In this document: in pieces, positions 56,573-64,000 of the stretch
Numbering within the stretch: position 1 is the first letter of the stretch
How the letters are laid out: every line of letters begins with the position of its first letter
DNA from: Endozoicomonas sp. 4G
Lineage (GTDB): Bacteria > Pseudomonadota > Gammaproteobacteria > Pseudomonadales > Endozoicomonadaceae
Length of the DNA stretch: 64,000 bases
Direction of reading: 5' to 3'
NCBI RefSeq assembly: GCF_023822025.1
Contig: NZ_CP082909.1
Location: 4,756,001-4,820,000 of the forward strand
Position numbers and translations under genes: made by a program
Notes under the pieces: model-generated
Seen by the model: the letters and a program-made list of their open reading frames with translations, nothing else
Databases searched by the model: none
Told to the model about the DNA's origin: nothing

Positions 56573-56674
56573 TTAAGGCTCCACGTGTCGAGTATTGTCT
56601 GCTGGTTTGAGCGGGCAACCAGTTTCTGGGTCAAACTCACCAAGATGCTTCACGCACTTGTTATTTTTCCACTA
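56573..56674 (-). pseudogene. Orphan colicin E3-type toxin tail
   Basis: The minus-strand frame KHLGEFDPETGCPLKPADNT continues RHVEP and stops at 56573. It matches the last 25 or so residues of the intact toxin (KHLGEFDPETGRPLVPADKN, then RKVEQ). Upstream, WKNNKCV aligns loosely with EKYNKHG, then an in-frame TAG cuts it off. It follows the immunity gene's stop directly, so the order is toxin, immunity, spare toxin tail, as in displaced cassettes of polymorphic toxins. Confidence 0.75.
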
Positions 56675-56923
56675 TTAAGAATCAGCACGATAAATAAGGA
56701 AATAACTGTTCTTGTGAAAATCAAAATTGATACCAAAAAAATAGCTAAAAAACCGTATTTTCTCTACATCCTTTTCTTCAATAGGATAGCCACCATCATA
56801 CATAGAGTTGTTACGAGGGACTTCGAATAAATCCTGTAATTTTGATAAAGGTGTTCCTGAAATAGGTTTTTCATCGACCAGTCTCTCTGTCCTATTGCTA
56901 AAACATTCTATTTTAAAACCCAT
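56675..56923 (-). CDS. Immunity protein, cloacin/colicin E3 immunity family
   Basis: This 82-aa acidic protein starts five bases after the toxin's stop. MGFKIE, the following NRTE, the central VPRNN with GGYPIE, and the end FDFHKNSYFLIYRAD line up with the pattern of ImmE3/cloacin immunity proteins (MGLKL, then DKSTE, VPFKDN, and IDISDNEYFVSFDYRD). Such proteins bind and block the C-terminal RNase domain of the paired toxin. The match is moderate in identity but consistent in length, order and genomic position. It probably protects the cell from the toxin encoded upstream. Confidence 0.75.
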   Translation of the reverse strand: MGFKIECFSNRTERLVDEKPISGTPLSKLQDLFEVPRNNSMYDGGYPIEEKDVEKIRFFSYFFGINFDFHKNSYFLIYRADS

Positions 56924-56928
56924 ACTAC

Positions 56929-57462
56929 TTATTGCTCCACTTTTCGATTTTTATCTGCTGGCACTAGTGGTCGACCTGTCTCGGGGTCAAACTCGCCAAG
57001 ATGCTTTCCATGCTTGTTATATTTTTCAACAGTGCCGTGACGACTGTCCCACTCGTAAATGTTACCTTTTTGATCGACCCATCGTGCTCTTTTTGCACCA
57101 CCTTCTTGAACGGAAGTCTTTTTCTTTGCCTTGGCTGCTTCAGGAAAGGCTTTTAGATAATCCGGAGCGGGAACATAACCACTGACTCCCTGATAATCAT
57201 GATCCTCACGTCCTCCATAATGCCGCTGCCACTCCTTATGCCGGGCTTCAACACTATCCGGGTGCCAGCCATTTTTCTTCAGAGCAGGTGACGGTACTCT
57301 GGTCAGCTCAGCCAAAGCCTTTACTTTCGCAACCGGCACCAGCACCGAAAGCACCTTCCCGGCTCCCAGTATACGAGCCTGAGTGATTTCGTCCAGTTGT
57401 TGCCAGACGGCACTGACCCGGTTGCCAGTGCTGTCGTCGATAAACTCCACCACGGCATCCAT
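56929..57462 (-). CDS. Colicin E3-type ribosome-inactivating RNase, C-terminal part of a polymorphic toxin
   Basis: The last 60 residues of this 177-aa frame match the cytotoxic domain of colicin E3/cloacin DF13, which cleaves 16S rRNA at the decoding site. RWVDQKGNIYEWDSRHGTVE corresponds to RWTGDKGRKIYEWDSQHGELE, and FDPETGRPLVPAD to FDPKTGNQL. Catalytic residues of ColE3 (D510, H513, E517, R545) correspond to D139, H142, E146 and R173, all present. Residues 1-55 (VEFIDDSTGNRVSAVWQQLDEITQARILGAGKVL) are a carrier segment. The frame stays open upstream of the ATG for another 16 or so codons to the edge of an ISAzo13-type element, so the toxin's delivery part was probably cut away. An immunity gene follows five bases later. 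Confidence 0.85.
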   Translation of the reverse strand: MDAVVEFIDDSTGNRVSAVWQQLDEITQARILGAGKVLSVLVPVAKVKALAELTRVPSPALKKNGWHPDSVEARHKEWQRHYGGREDHDYQGVSGYVPAPDYLKAFPEAAKAKKKTSVQEGGAKRARWVDQKGNIYEWDSRHGTVEKYNKHGKHLGEFDPETGRPLVPADKNRKVEQ

Positions 57463-57494
57463 GGCGCTATCGACACGACTTAGGGAAGTGGCGG

Positions 57495-58154
57495 TTAAGA
57501 AACTACCGATTCAGGAACGACAGTCATATCCCACTTTGGTAGTTTCGGATTCCTGATAATGTATGGATTTATATCAGTCATTTCTGATTTTCCAAGTCTC
57601 ACTCCCTTGGGATAAAACTTGTCCAGCAGATTAACCACAGGACTCATCGCTTTCCATGTCATAGTTTCCGTCCATTTCAATACAGTGCTCACTGTATTCA
57701 ATAACGTCCCACTCCAATGATTTTCCAGCGAAGACCACCTACGTTCGATGGGGTTGTATTTGCTGTGATAGGGAGGATAGTACACCCCATGAATTTTCAG
57801 GCCTTTGCTTTGACTGAAACGCACCAGCCTTGAGAGGTACTGAGTGCGGTGACTATTATTTTCCGGACCATTATCGGCAAAAATAACAATCTCCTCTACC
57901 TCCGGATTTTCTTCTTTCACCAGATCCCACCACCACTCGAACGCATCGCAGACAAAATCACTGGTTTTGTTCGAATTGCCGTAGAAAATATGGAGTTGGT
58001 CGTTTTCAAGATTGAGAATGCCAAAAGGAATCAGTTTACTCTTCGTAGCCATGTCATGATCAAGTGCTTTAACAGGAGCCTTCCCACGAGATTTACCCCC
58101 TCTGGAAAAGTCGCCAAGATTAACTGTTGCTTTGCAGTCTATGCTGACTCGCAA
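57495..58154 (-). CDS. ISAzo13-family transposase, C-terminal (catalytic) part
   Basis: The 219-aa frame carries the DDE-type core: D6 in VSIDCKA, D94 in FADNGPEN and E137 in YNPIERRW, plus LGDFSRGGKSR and YYPPYHSKYNP typical of ISAzo13-like transposases. In the intact family these residues belong to a single protein of about 400 aa together with the N-terminal frame at 58184. Codons for PETDAIFENVHRINEEAK between the two frames are present and continue this frame upstream to a slippery A-run, so no coding sequence is lost. The protein is probably made by frameshifting, or the gene carries a one-base indel. Confidence 0.85.
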   Translation of the reverse strand: MRVSIDCKATVNLGDFSRGGKSRGKAPVKALDHDMATKSKLIPFGILNLENDQLHIFYGNSNKTSDFVCDAFEWWWDLVKEENPEVEEIVIFADNGPENNSHRTQYLSRLVRFSQSKGLKIHGVYYPPYHSKYNPIERRWSSLENHWSGTLLNTVSTVLKWTETMTWKAMSPVVNLLDKFYPKGVRLGKSEMTDINPYIIRNPKLPKWDMTVVPESVVS

Positions 58155-58183
58155 CGCTTTTTTGTTGTTTTTAGCTTCTTCGT

Positions 58184-58732
58184 TTATTCGGTGGACGTTT
58201 TCAAAAATGGCATCGGTTTCCGGGACTTTTTTTGGGGTTTGGTTTTTTGTACCCGACGCAGTTTATAGCCCAGGCGATTGAGAATATCATTAATGGTTCG
58301 CACTTTGGGAACCTGATCTTCCGCCCAGCCTTTTTCTTCAATGAGCTTTCGATGAACCGCTTTAGCTGTAATGCGAGTATAGGCTAATGTGTTCTTCATC
58401 TGTGGGTCTGCCTGGCTTTCCGGTTCAACCAGACTACGGATGTCTTGTTCTAATTGTGGTAGGTTAATTTCTGAACGGCGCTTGCCACATACTTCATAAT
58501 GGCCAAAGCACTCGAACCCTGTCCGTAGCTCATTGATACCGAGTTCTACGGACTTTCTGCTCCAACCAAACTCTGACTCCGTTAAGCGGGGACTCTCGTA
58601 GCAGAGCTTTTTCGACACCTCAGCCATGAAGATTCTTTTTTTCATGCCAGTGAGTTGTTTGGCTGCAAACTTAATGACGTCTTTGGCTTCTTGAGGAATA
58701 GCAACAGAGGTAGACATAGCAATCAATGACAT
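58184..58732 (-). CDS. ISAzo13-family transposase, N-terminal part
   Basis: The 182-aa frame has the DNA-binding half: AAKQLTGMKKRIFMAEVSKK, EFGWSRKSVELGINELRTG and VRTINDILNRLGYKLRRVQKT. It ends shortly after a run of seven A residues, where the catalytic frame continues in the -1 phase. ATG at 58717 is an alternative start. The stop of the upstream secreted-protein gene lies six bases before this start. Confidence 0.85.
   Translation of the reverse strand: MSLIAMSTSVAIPQEAKDVIKFAAKQLTGMKKRIFMAEVSKKLCYESPRLTESEFGWSRKSVELGINELRTGFECFGHYEVCGKRRSEINLPQLEQDIRSLVEPESQADPQMKNTLAYTRITAKAVHRKLIEEKGWAEDQVPKVRTINDILNRLGYKLRRVQKTKPQKKSRKPMPFLKTSTE
58226..58232 (-). promoter_or_regulatory. Slippery heptamer A AAA AAG for -1 ribosomal frameshifting
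   Basis: Read on the minus strand, codons CAA AAA AAG contain the canonical heptamer in the correct phase. Slipping back one base moves ribosomes exactly into the catalytic frame (GTC CCG GAA ACC). This is the same signal used by dnaX and many IS3-family elements. Confidence 0.65.
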
Positions 58733-58738
58733 AGGAGT

Positions 58739-60418
58739 TTAAGCTTGCTGCCTACCATACTCCGGTATGATTTTGATCGCCAGTTCCCTTAGAGCATGAA
58801 GAACCCGTTCAGTTCCTTCTGGAAAGTGCTGGTAAGAGACTCTGACCATACTTTCCGTTGCCTGCTCAATACCCTGGGTCAGCGGGTCTTCACCCCGACC
58901 AAGGGTTTCCAGGGCAGTGAACAGCAGGTTTTCATCCGGTGTCTGTTGCCGCTGAGCCTGAATATCTGCCAGCGCCTGTAGACGAAGCTTCTCCAGATCG
59001 GCAACGCCATCTAAAAGCACCATTAACGCATTATGGTTCTGGAGTTCGCTGGGGTTATCTGCTTCGCCCAAGGCTGTGATGCCTGAAGCCCAGATTTTTT
59101 TGAAGCATCCGGCTTGCCTGTGGCAAACCCTGGCACTGAACTGAGCCCCATGCTGCTCCCACCGTATCGGGGCGGTCAGTTGCGGATGATGGCGCAGACC
59201 ATTGAACTCAGCCATGCTGTATTCCAGCCAGTTTCGGTATTCATCCGTGGTCATCTGTTGTCGGTTTTGGGACATAGCCTCAAACATTTCAAAACTACGA
59301 ATTTCCCACTGCGCCGCTTCTATATCGTGCTGTCGTCTTGCTTCGGAAAAAAGAGAACGCCCTTCGTTCTCTAAAAAGGTAATATGATTTTTTCTAGCCT
59401 GAATCGGTTCCGTATCGAAACGCGCCACGATGCTGTGGTGGGTTTTCACCAAGCCAAGCTGGCTCCTGTGACGGCTGACTAACTGCCTGGCCTCTTCCGG
59501 ATTGGACGCTTTGGGCAGAACCGATTCCAGCAGGTCAATCATTGCCTGCCAGTTTTGCTCTGACAGAGGGCTACTGTTTAAACGTTGCTGGATCTGAGCC
59601 TGTTGTTCATCAAACGACTTCTGCAAGACGTTTTCCTGCACATGACTTGAAGCGCGGTGAGTACTGCCTCGTCGGGAGGAATGACTGGCGACAAAGTGAT
59701 AAAACCGGGTGGCGTGCCTCAACGTTTGCCGGGCAGGATGGTAGGGCGTTGAACCGCCTCGACGAATAACCACATCCTGACCACCACCCCGGTCATGAAG
59801 AATATGGGCGCTCGCACCGGGCAACCCGAAAGCACCTCCACTTTGTTTTGACACATCCTGGCAGGGGCCTGGATAGTGTAATTGCCCAAGACGCTTCCAA
59901 TCAGGCGTTATTGCCTGCTCTGCCAGCCATGATTGCCAGAACTGATCCGCTTTCCAGTGACCGCCACCAGGCACCCATCGCAACCAATCCCTTGCAAGCC
60001 AGTGGAGTAAAAAGTGGTCTGGTTGGTTTTTCAGCGCTTGCTGCCAGCCTCTCCATTGCGCTTCCCAATGAAGAGTAAACGACGTTTTTCTTATGAAGAA
60101 GTTCAGAATAGATTCGAGTAAGAAAGGCTCTTCAGAACAGCCCGGCAGTGAGTGCTGGAACTGTTGAATCATGTTCAGCCATGGCAAAGAATAATTACCT
60201 GCAAGGTTATCAATGAAAGACCTGGAGTCCTGACCTGTTAGCGCAAGGTATTGAATGGCATGACGGGAAAGTGTTGCTTCATCTTCCAAGGCTTGAATAA
60301 GCAGAGTTTCGAGATAAGTGACAGACTCGCTGGCACTGACATCGTCCAACATGGCATTGCCAGAAGCCACCAGCAGAAGGACAAAAACAAGTCTGGCCAG
60401 CAATCCAGTACAGCGCAT
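58739..60418 (-). CDS. Secreted protein of unknown function (559 aa)
   Basis: A clear Sec signal peptide (MRCTGLLARLVFVLLLVASGNA) is followed by a Trp- and His-rich region (60-180), a low-complexity basic stretch with GGGQDVVIRRGGSTPYHPARQ (about 215-260), and a long helical, Gln/Glu-rich part (275-545). I do not recognise the family. It stops within a few bases of the ISAzo13 element, so its true end may be lost. Its place upstream of the element and in the same orientation as the colicin-like toxin raises the possibility that it was the front of a polymorphic toxin, but the two frames are not in phase if the element is simply removed. It is divergent from the array gene at 60602. Confidence 0.7.
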   Translation of the reverse strand: MRCTGLLARLVFVLLLVASGNAMLDDVSASESVTYLETLLIQALEDEATLSRHAIQYLALTGQDSRSFIDNLAGNYSLPWLNMIQQFQHSLPGCSEEPFLLESILNFFIRKTSFTLHWEAQWRGWQQALKNQPDHFLLHWLARDWLRWVPGGGHWKADQFWQSWLAEQAITPDWKRLGQLHYPGPCQDVSKQSGGAFGLPGASAHILHDRGGGQDVVIRRGGSTPYHPARQTLRHATRFYHFVASHSSRRGSTHRASSHVQENVLQKSFDEQQAQIQQRLNSSPLSEQNWQAMIDLLESVLPKASNPEEARQLVSRHRSQLGLVKTHHSIVARFDTEPIQARKNHITFLENEGRSLFSEARRQHDIEAAQWEIRSFEMFEAMSQNRQQMTTDEYRNWLEYSMAEFNGLRHHPQLTAPIRWEQHGAQFSARVCHRQAGCFKKIWASGITALGEADNPSELQNHNALMVLLDGVADLEKLRLQALADIQAQRQQTPDENLLFTALETLGRGEDPLTQGIEQATESMVRVSYQHFPEGTERVLHALRELAIKIIPEYGRQQA

Positions 60419-60601
60419 ATCAGGCTACGAATTCGCTAAAAGCACAATTATAGATGAGTTTTCTGGGAAGAATTGACAGATATCAGGACTTAATCCGGCA
60501 GAGGAGGAATGCAGTGTTGTGTGTTCGAATACTTACACTCCAGCAACGTCTCAGAAATTCTTGGCTATTCTCTGATGCAATGCCAATAATGAGATTCACC
60601 C
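60419..60601 (+). promoter_or_regulatory. Divergent intergenic region and rejoined array spacer
   Basis: From about 60538 the sequence is standard array spacer with TTGGCT and AATAAT before the 60602 ATG. The left 120 bases are unrelated and presumably hold the promoter of the secreted-protein gene on the minus strand; no clear boxes were identified. Confidence 0.5.
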
Positions 60602-63586
60602 ATGGCGTTCCTTTATTTTTACAGAAAAGATATTCAACGCGGATTGTCCTGGCGCTTACTGACAAATAAGAAGACCATGGTTGATATTTTTGTTCTTTCC
60701 CTGCTGGCTATAATGGTTGTGCCTTTATGTTATTCCTCAGCCCTTGTTGACCGTCATCATCCCGATGGACGCAAGTTTCGGATTGAAATCAATGATGAGA
60801 GAACACGCAATAGCACCCTGGCATTAACAGGAGGCAAGCCTGCTGGCAATGCCGATTATCCCGGTGTCGGCAACGGAGGTTTCTTTTATTTGCCTCCTCC
60901 GCCTTGGGGAGGTACGGGCTCGGGATTGTTCGAAATTGACCTGACTATTCTGCAACCTGTCATCAACTGGCTGATATCCATAGGTAAGGATTCTGGTGAT
61001 GGCCGACAGGCAGCCAATGAGGATGGACAACCTTCTGGCAGCGATCCCAATGCAGGATCAAATGACGCAACTAACCACCATCAACAGGAAAAAAGAGAAG
61101 CACCCGAAGATCAGGAGAACAAATCACCTGGAGAAGCTAATGGTAGCAGCGGCGATGGCAATAACAGAAAAGACGACAATGGCGAGAAAAGTCAAAATAA
61201 TGCTTCGACTCAAGACCTTCAGGTACTTGCCAATGAGCTTTTAGCCATCATTGCAAGCGACGATCCCAACGCCGCTGTTAAATTCAGGAAAATGTTGGAT
61301 CAGCTGGACATGCTCCAGCGTTTGCAGGTTCTGGAAACAAAAGGCACAAACATCACTGGCTGTAGAGTCACGCCTCTTGAGGCGATATTGGCACTGCCGC
61401 GTTCTTATGAACCCTCAACACGCAACCGATTTATCAAGCAGCTGATAGCAGCCGCTGGCAACAGCTACCCGATGATTTGGTCTGACAACAACCACCTGAT
61501 GATTTTGTATAAGATTGTTCTGGACATAATCCACAAGGTCAATGAATCTCAGCAACAGCCGCCCATAGGACGTTTTGAAAAACGTTGCTTTACCGAGTAC
61601 TTCATTCAATTATTCCTGCTTGATTCACACCCGGTTAAGCGTATTCGCAATCTATTAGAAGAAATATCGGATTTAGCCATAAGGAATGAGATTATAAATG
61701 ATACAAAATCATTGAAATTCTCCAGCTCTTTTCTGGATATCTTGACACAATCTAACCAGCACCCCTCGTTCCATGAATTATTATGCTTATCAAATGAACT
61801 GCGTATGCAAAATGATTACATAGCAATCACTTCTTTTCGCGATAATGCACTGCGTGTGGATAAACAGGAACCCAGTCAAATTATTGGTGCAGAGTGCCCG
61901 ATATGTAGAGAGCTGTTTGTACACTCGTCAAATATAGTGAAAGCGCCCTGTAATCACCTTTATCACGTTAATTGTTTAAATCAGTGGCTCAAAAAAAGGA
62001 GGCAGAATCGTGCAATTCAAGATTGTCCTACCTGTCGTACACAATTAAATGGCTTAAGAATAAATTTGAACGACTTTGACGAACTATTGAGAAAATACGA
62101 CGGTTGTCATTCTTTAACTACTGCAGAAAGAGCAGTTAAGGAATGGAATAAAACAGAAACAAGTTATGAAGCCTTGTACCATTTTGTCCAATTTTGCCAA
62201 CATAGCAGCCTGCCATCTGATGATTCACAGTTTGTAAAACTCTTGCGACGCATCCCTCATCTCGTGACAAAAGCCGAAATTATCCATCACGGCAGGATCC
62301 ACTCAGCCGTCTTCAGCACCAATAACCACCGTGTGGTGACCGCCAGTGACGACGGCACTGTGAAAATCCATAGCGATGAGACCGATGGATCCTGGCGGGA
62401 AGAGTTCACTTTCCACCACGATGGTCCGGTCAAATTAGCCAGCTTCAGTGCCGATAGTCGCCGTGTGTTGACCGCCAGTGACGATGGGATAGCAAAAATC
62501 CATGCTCTGAAGGAAGATGGATCATGGCAAGAAGAAATGACCATCAGCCATGTTGATTCGATCCATATAGCCGACTTCAGCGCCGATAGTCGCCGTGTGT
62601 TGACCGTCAGTGACAATGGGTCAGCAAAAGTCCATGGTCAGAAGGAGGATGGATCATGGAAAGAAGAAGTGATCATCAGCCATGATGGTTCGATCGTTTT
62701 AGCCAGCTTCAGTGCTGATGGTAACCATGTGGTGACTGTCGACATAGATGACCTGATGAAAATCACGGGCACATCCGCCGATGGATCATGGCAAGTAAAA
62801 TTTATCGTTATCCATCAGGGCTGGGTCCACTCAGCCATCTTTAGCCCCAATAACCGCTATCTGGTCACCGCCAGTGACGACGGTACGACAAAAATCATCG
62901 GCCAGAAAGACGACGGATCATGGCAAGAAGAATACATTAACACCGATAGTCCGATCTTTTCAGCTGAATTCAGCCCCGATAGCCGACATGTGCTCGGTGT
63001 CTGCGAGGATGATTACCTGGTTAAAATCATTGGTAAACGGGCCGACGGATCATGGGGAGTGAAAGCCATCATTTCCCATAGCGGTTTTATCGACACAGCT
63101 GACTTCAGTCCCGATAGCCGCCATGTGATTACCGGCAGTTACGACCATCAGGCAAAAATCTACGGCGAAAAGACCGATGCATTATGGGAAGAAGAAATCA
63201 TTATCCACCACGATGATTTGATCTTCACAGCCATCTTCAGTCCCGATAGCCAACATGCAGTAACCGCCAGTGATGATGGAACGGCAAAAATCCATAACCT
63301 CAAGAATGATGGATCATGGGAAGAGGGACGCACTATCCATGATATACGTCAGCCCTCTTACGACAGGTTCAGTGCCGATGGCCGCTTTATGATGACCTTT
63401 GGGGGTAGTATCGCGCAAATCATTGACCTGAATAGCAAGATCCAAATCGCTATCCACCACCCCTGTTCAATCACCTCAGCCAGCTTCAGCGCCAATAGCC
63501 GCTTTGTACTGACTCTAAGTGGTTTGCCAGCATCTGATGGTAAGGGCGGCATGGTGAAAATTACTGAACTATGGAAGGAAGAATAA
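60602..63586 (+). CDS. RING-H2/WD40 repeat protein, full form (array gene 20)
   Basis: This 994-aa copy has a diverged start (MAFLYFYRKDIQRGLSWRLLTNKK), one LAIM unit and a shortened Gly patch (PPPPWGGTGSG instead of WGGGGGRPSG). The middle domain is complete and shares SYPMIWSDNNHL with the 53165 gene. The RING-H2 is intact (C432 to C478; CPIC, HLYHVNCLNQW). Ten blades follow from about 556; blades 1-4 are close to those of the 47674 gene, 10 kb away, so exchange is not limited to neighbours. The stop is directly followed by the alternative leader of the next gene. Confidence 0.9.
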   Translation: MAFLYFYRKDIQRGLSWRLLTNKKTMVDIFVLSLLAIMVVPLCYSSALVDRHHPDGRKFRIEINDERTRNSTLALTGGKPAGNADYPGVGNGGFFYLPPPPWGGTGSGLFEIDLTILQPVINWLISIGKDSGDGRQAANEDGQPSGSDPNAGSNDATNHHQQEKREAPEDQENKSPGEANGSSGDGNNRKDDNGEKSQNNASTQDLQVLANELLAIIASDDPNAAVKFRKMLDQLDMLQRLQVLETKGTNITGCRVTPLEAILALPRSYEPSTRNRFIKQLIAAAGNSYPMIWSDNNHLMILYKIVLDIIHKVNESQQQPPIGRFEKRCFTEYFIQLFLLDSHPVKRIRNLLEEISDLAIRNEIINDTKSLKFSSSFLDILTQSNQHPSFHELLCLSNELRMQNDYIAITSFRDNALRVDKQEPSQIIGAECPICRELFVHSSNIVKAPCNHLYHVNCLNQWLKKRRQNRAIQDCPTCRTQLNGLRINLNDFDELLRKYDGCHSLTTAERAVKEWNKTETSYEALYHFVQFCQHSSLPSDDSQFVKLLRRIPHLVTKAEIIHHGRIHSAVFSTNNHRVVTASDDGTVKIHSDETDGSWREEFTFHHDGPVKLASFSADSRRVLTASDDGIAKIHALKEDGSWQEEMTISHVDSIHIADFSADSRRVLTVSDNGSAKVHGQKEDGSWKEEVIISHDGSIVLASFSADGNHVVTVDIDDLMKITGTSADGSWQVKFIVIHQGWVHSAIFSPNNRYLVTASDDGTTKIIGQKDDGSWQEEYINTDSPIFSAEFSPDSRHVLGVCEDDYLVKIIGKRADGSWGVKAIISHSGFIDTADFSPDSRHVITGSYDHQAKIYGEKTDALWEEEIIIHHDDLIFTAIFSPDSQHAVTASDDGTAKIHNLKNDGSWEEGRTIHDIRQPSYDRFSADGRFMMTFGGSIAQIIDLNSKIQIAIHHPCSITSASFSANSRFVLTLSGLPASDGKGGMVKITELWKEE

Positions 63587-63589
63587 TTG

Positions 63590-64000
63590 ATGTTTCAGAA
63601 CTCAAGGTGCAGTTTTGTTCTTTCCATACTGGCCATAATGGTTGTGCCGTTATGCTATTCCTCAACCCTTATTAGTCGTCATCATCCCGATGGGCACGGG
63701 GTTCGGATTGAAACCAATGATGGGAGAACACGCAATAACACCCTGACAGTGACAGGAGGCAAACCCGCTGGCAATGCCGATTTTCCCGGTGTCGGCAACG
63801 GAGGCTTTTTTTATTTACCTCCTCCTCCCTGGGGAGGTGGAGGCGGCAGGCCATCGGGATTGTTTGAAATTGACCTGGCTATTCTGCAACCCGTCATCAA
63901 CTGGCTGATGTCCATAGGTAAGGATTCTGGTGGTGGCCGACAGGCAGCTAATGAGGATGAACAACCCTCTCCCAATGCAGGATCAAATGACGCAACTAAC
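63590..64000 (+). CDS. RING-H2/WD40 repeat protein, 3'-partial (array gene 21)
   Basis: An open frame of 137 codons starts at ATG 63590 (in-frame TTG at 63587), eight or nine bases after the AAGGAAGAA in the end of the preceding gene, and runs off the window without a stop. It shows the alternative leader MFQNSRCSFVLSIL, one LAIM unit, VVPLCYSS, the Pro/Gly patch PPPPWGGGGG, the LFEIDLAILQPVINWLM segment and the start of the linker. The RING and propeller would lie beyond the window. It shows that the array continues. Confidence 0.88.
   Translation, partial: MFQNSRCSFVLSILAIMVVPLCYSSTLISRHHPDGHGVRIETNDGRTRNNTLTVTGGKPAGNADFPGVGNGGFFYLPPPPWGGGGGRPSGLFEIDLAILQPVINWLMSIGKDSGGGRQAANEDEQPSPNAGSNDATN

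Larger units (their letters stand above)
57495..58741 (-). mobile_element. ISAzo13-family insertion sequence
   Basis: A transposase in two overlapping phases fills the element. Ends were not defined with confidence. Both flanks show TTAA next to an AAACT-(A)CC-like sequence pointing inward, which might be weak terminal repeats. On one side it abuts the toxin frame, on the other the last codons of the 559-aa secreted protein. Confidence 0.7.

Noticed and set aside
2-64000. The whole array as an assembly artefact of one gene
   Set aside because: Copies differ in length, module content, micro-repeats and many substitutions, and different foreign inserts separate them; local collapse or expansion cannot be excluded, but the array itself is real.
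1-64000. tRNA, rRNA or replication-origin features
   Set aside because: I saw no cloverleaf-like, rRNA-like or clustered DnaA-box sequence.

Overview
The window is dominated by one extraordinary gene family. About 55 kb of the 64 kb (my sum of gene lengths, roughly 86%) is a head-to-tail, same-strand array of paralogues: 18 complete genes, one gene cut by each window edge, one truncated gene and several fragments. Each complete protein (813-1242 aa) has a short basic N-terminus, a hydrophobic segment made of LAMM repeats, a Pro/Gly patch (PPPPWGGGG), a disordered Gly/Asn/Asp/Lys linker, usually a helical middle domain, a RING-H2 zinc finger (C-x2-C-x14-C-x-H-x2-H-x2-C-x16-C-x2-C) and a C-terminal propeller of 9-10 WD40-like repeats. 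RING followed by WD40 is the layout of eukaryotic E3 ubiquitin ligases such as COP1, RFWD3 and TRAF7. The organism is bacterial: there are no introns, genes sit 0-64 bp apart, and bacterial insertion sequences, a HigBA-type toxin-antitoxin remnant and a colicin E3-type toxin/immunity pair are present. A host-associated marine gammaproteobacterium of the Endozoicomonas type is my best guess. That is inference from the eukaryote-like repeat proteins and is not proven by a marker gene.

Layout: 1-4280 holds two array genes (the first cut by the edge). 4281-6040 is an intrusion with a phage-like gene fragment, DUF29 genes and an IS200/IS605-family tnpB remnant. 6098-34032 holds ten array genes in a row, starting with the longest. 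34033-34640 is a small intrusion with a HigA-like antitoxin and a broken toxin. 34691-40001 holds two genes. 40051-41305 is a second DUF29/phage-like intrusion, flanked by 158-bp direct repeats. 41495-56110 holds five genes. 56164-60418 is a decayed toxin island with a truncated array gene, an orphan toxin tail, an immunity gene, a colicin E3-like RNase, an ISAzo13-family element and a secreted protein. 60602-64000 returns to the array and runs off the window.

The array looks like a recombining, diversifying multigene family. Most neighbours are separated by an almost invariant 64-bp spacer carrying a promoter-like TTGGCT-N18-AATAAT. A minority start directly at the stop codon of the previous gene and use its last codons (Trp-Lys-Glu-Glu) as ribosome-binding site. 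Copies differ by whole-module deletions (no, partial or full middle domain), by number of propeller blades, and by in-frame micro-repeats in the hydrophobic segment (1 to 8 units of 12 bp) and linker. Some copies have lost RING zinc ligands. Hybrid leaders, orphan gene tails and nearly identical neighbours point to repeated unequal recombination or gene conversion.

The simplest functional reading is a family of exported or membrane-anchored bacterial proteins with a eukaryote-type RING/WD40 layout, plausibly acting on host ubiquitin pathways or as variable surface/adhesion propellers. Neither activity nor location can be decided from sequence alone.
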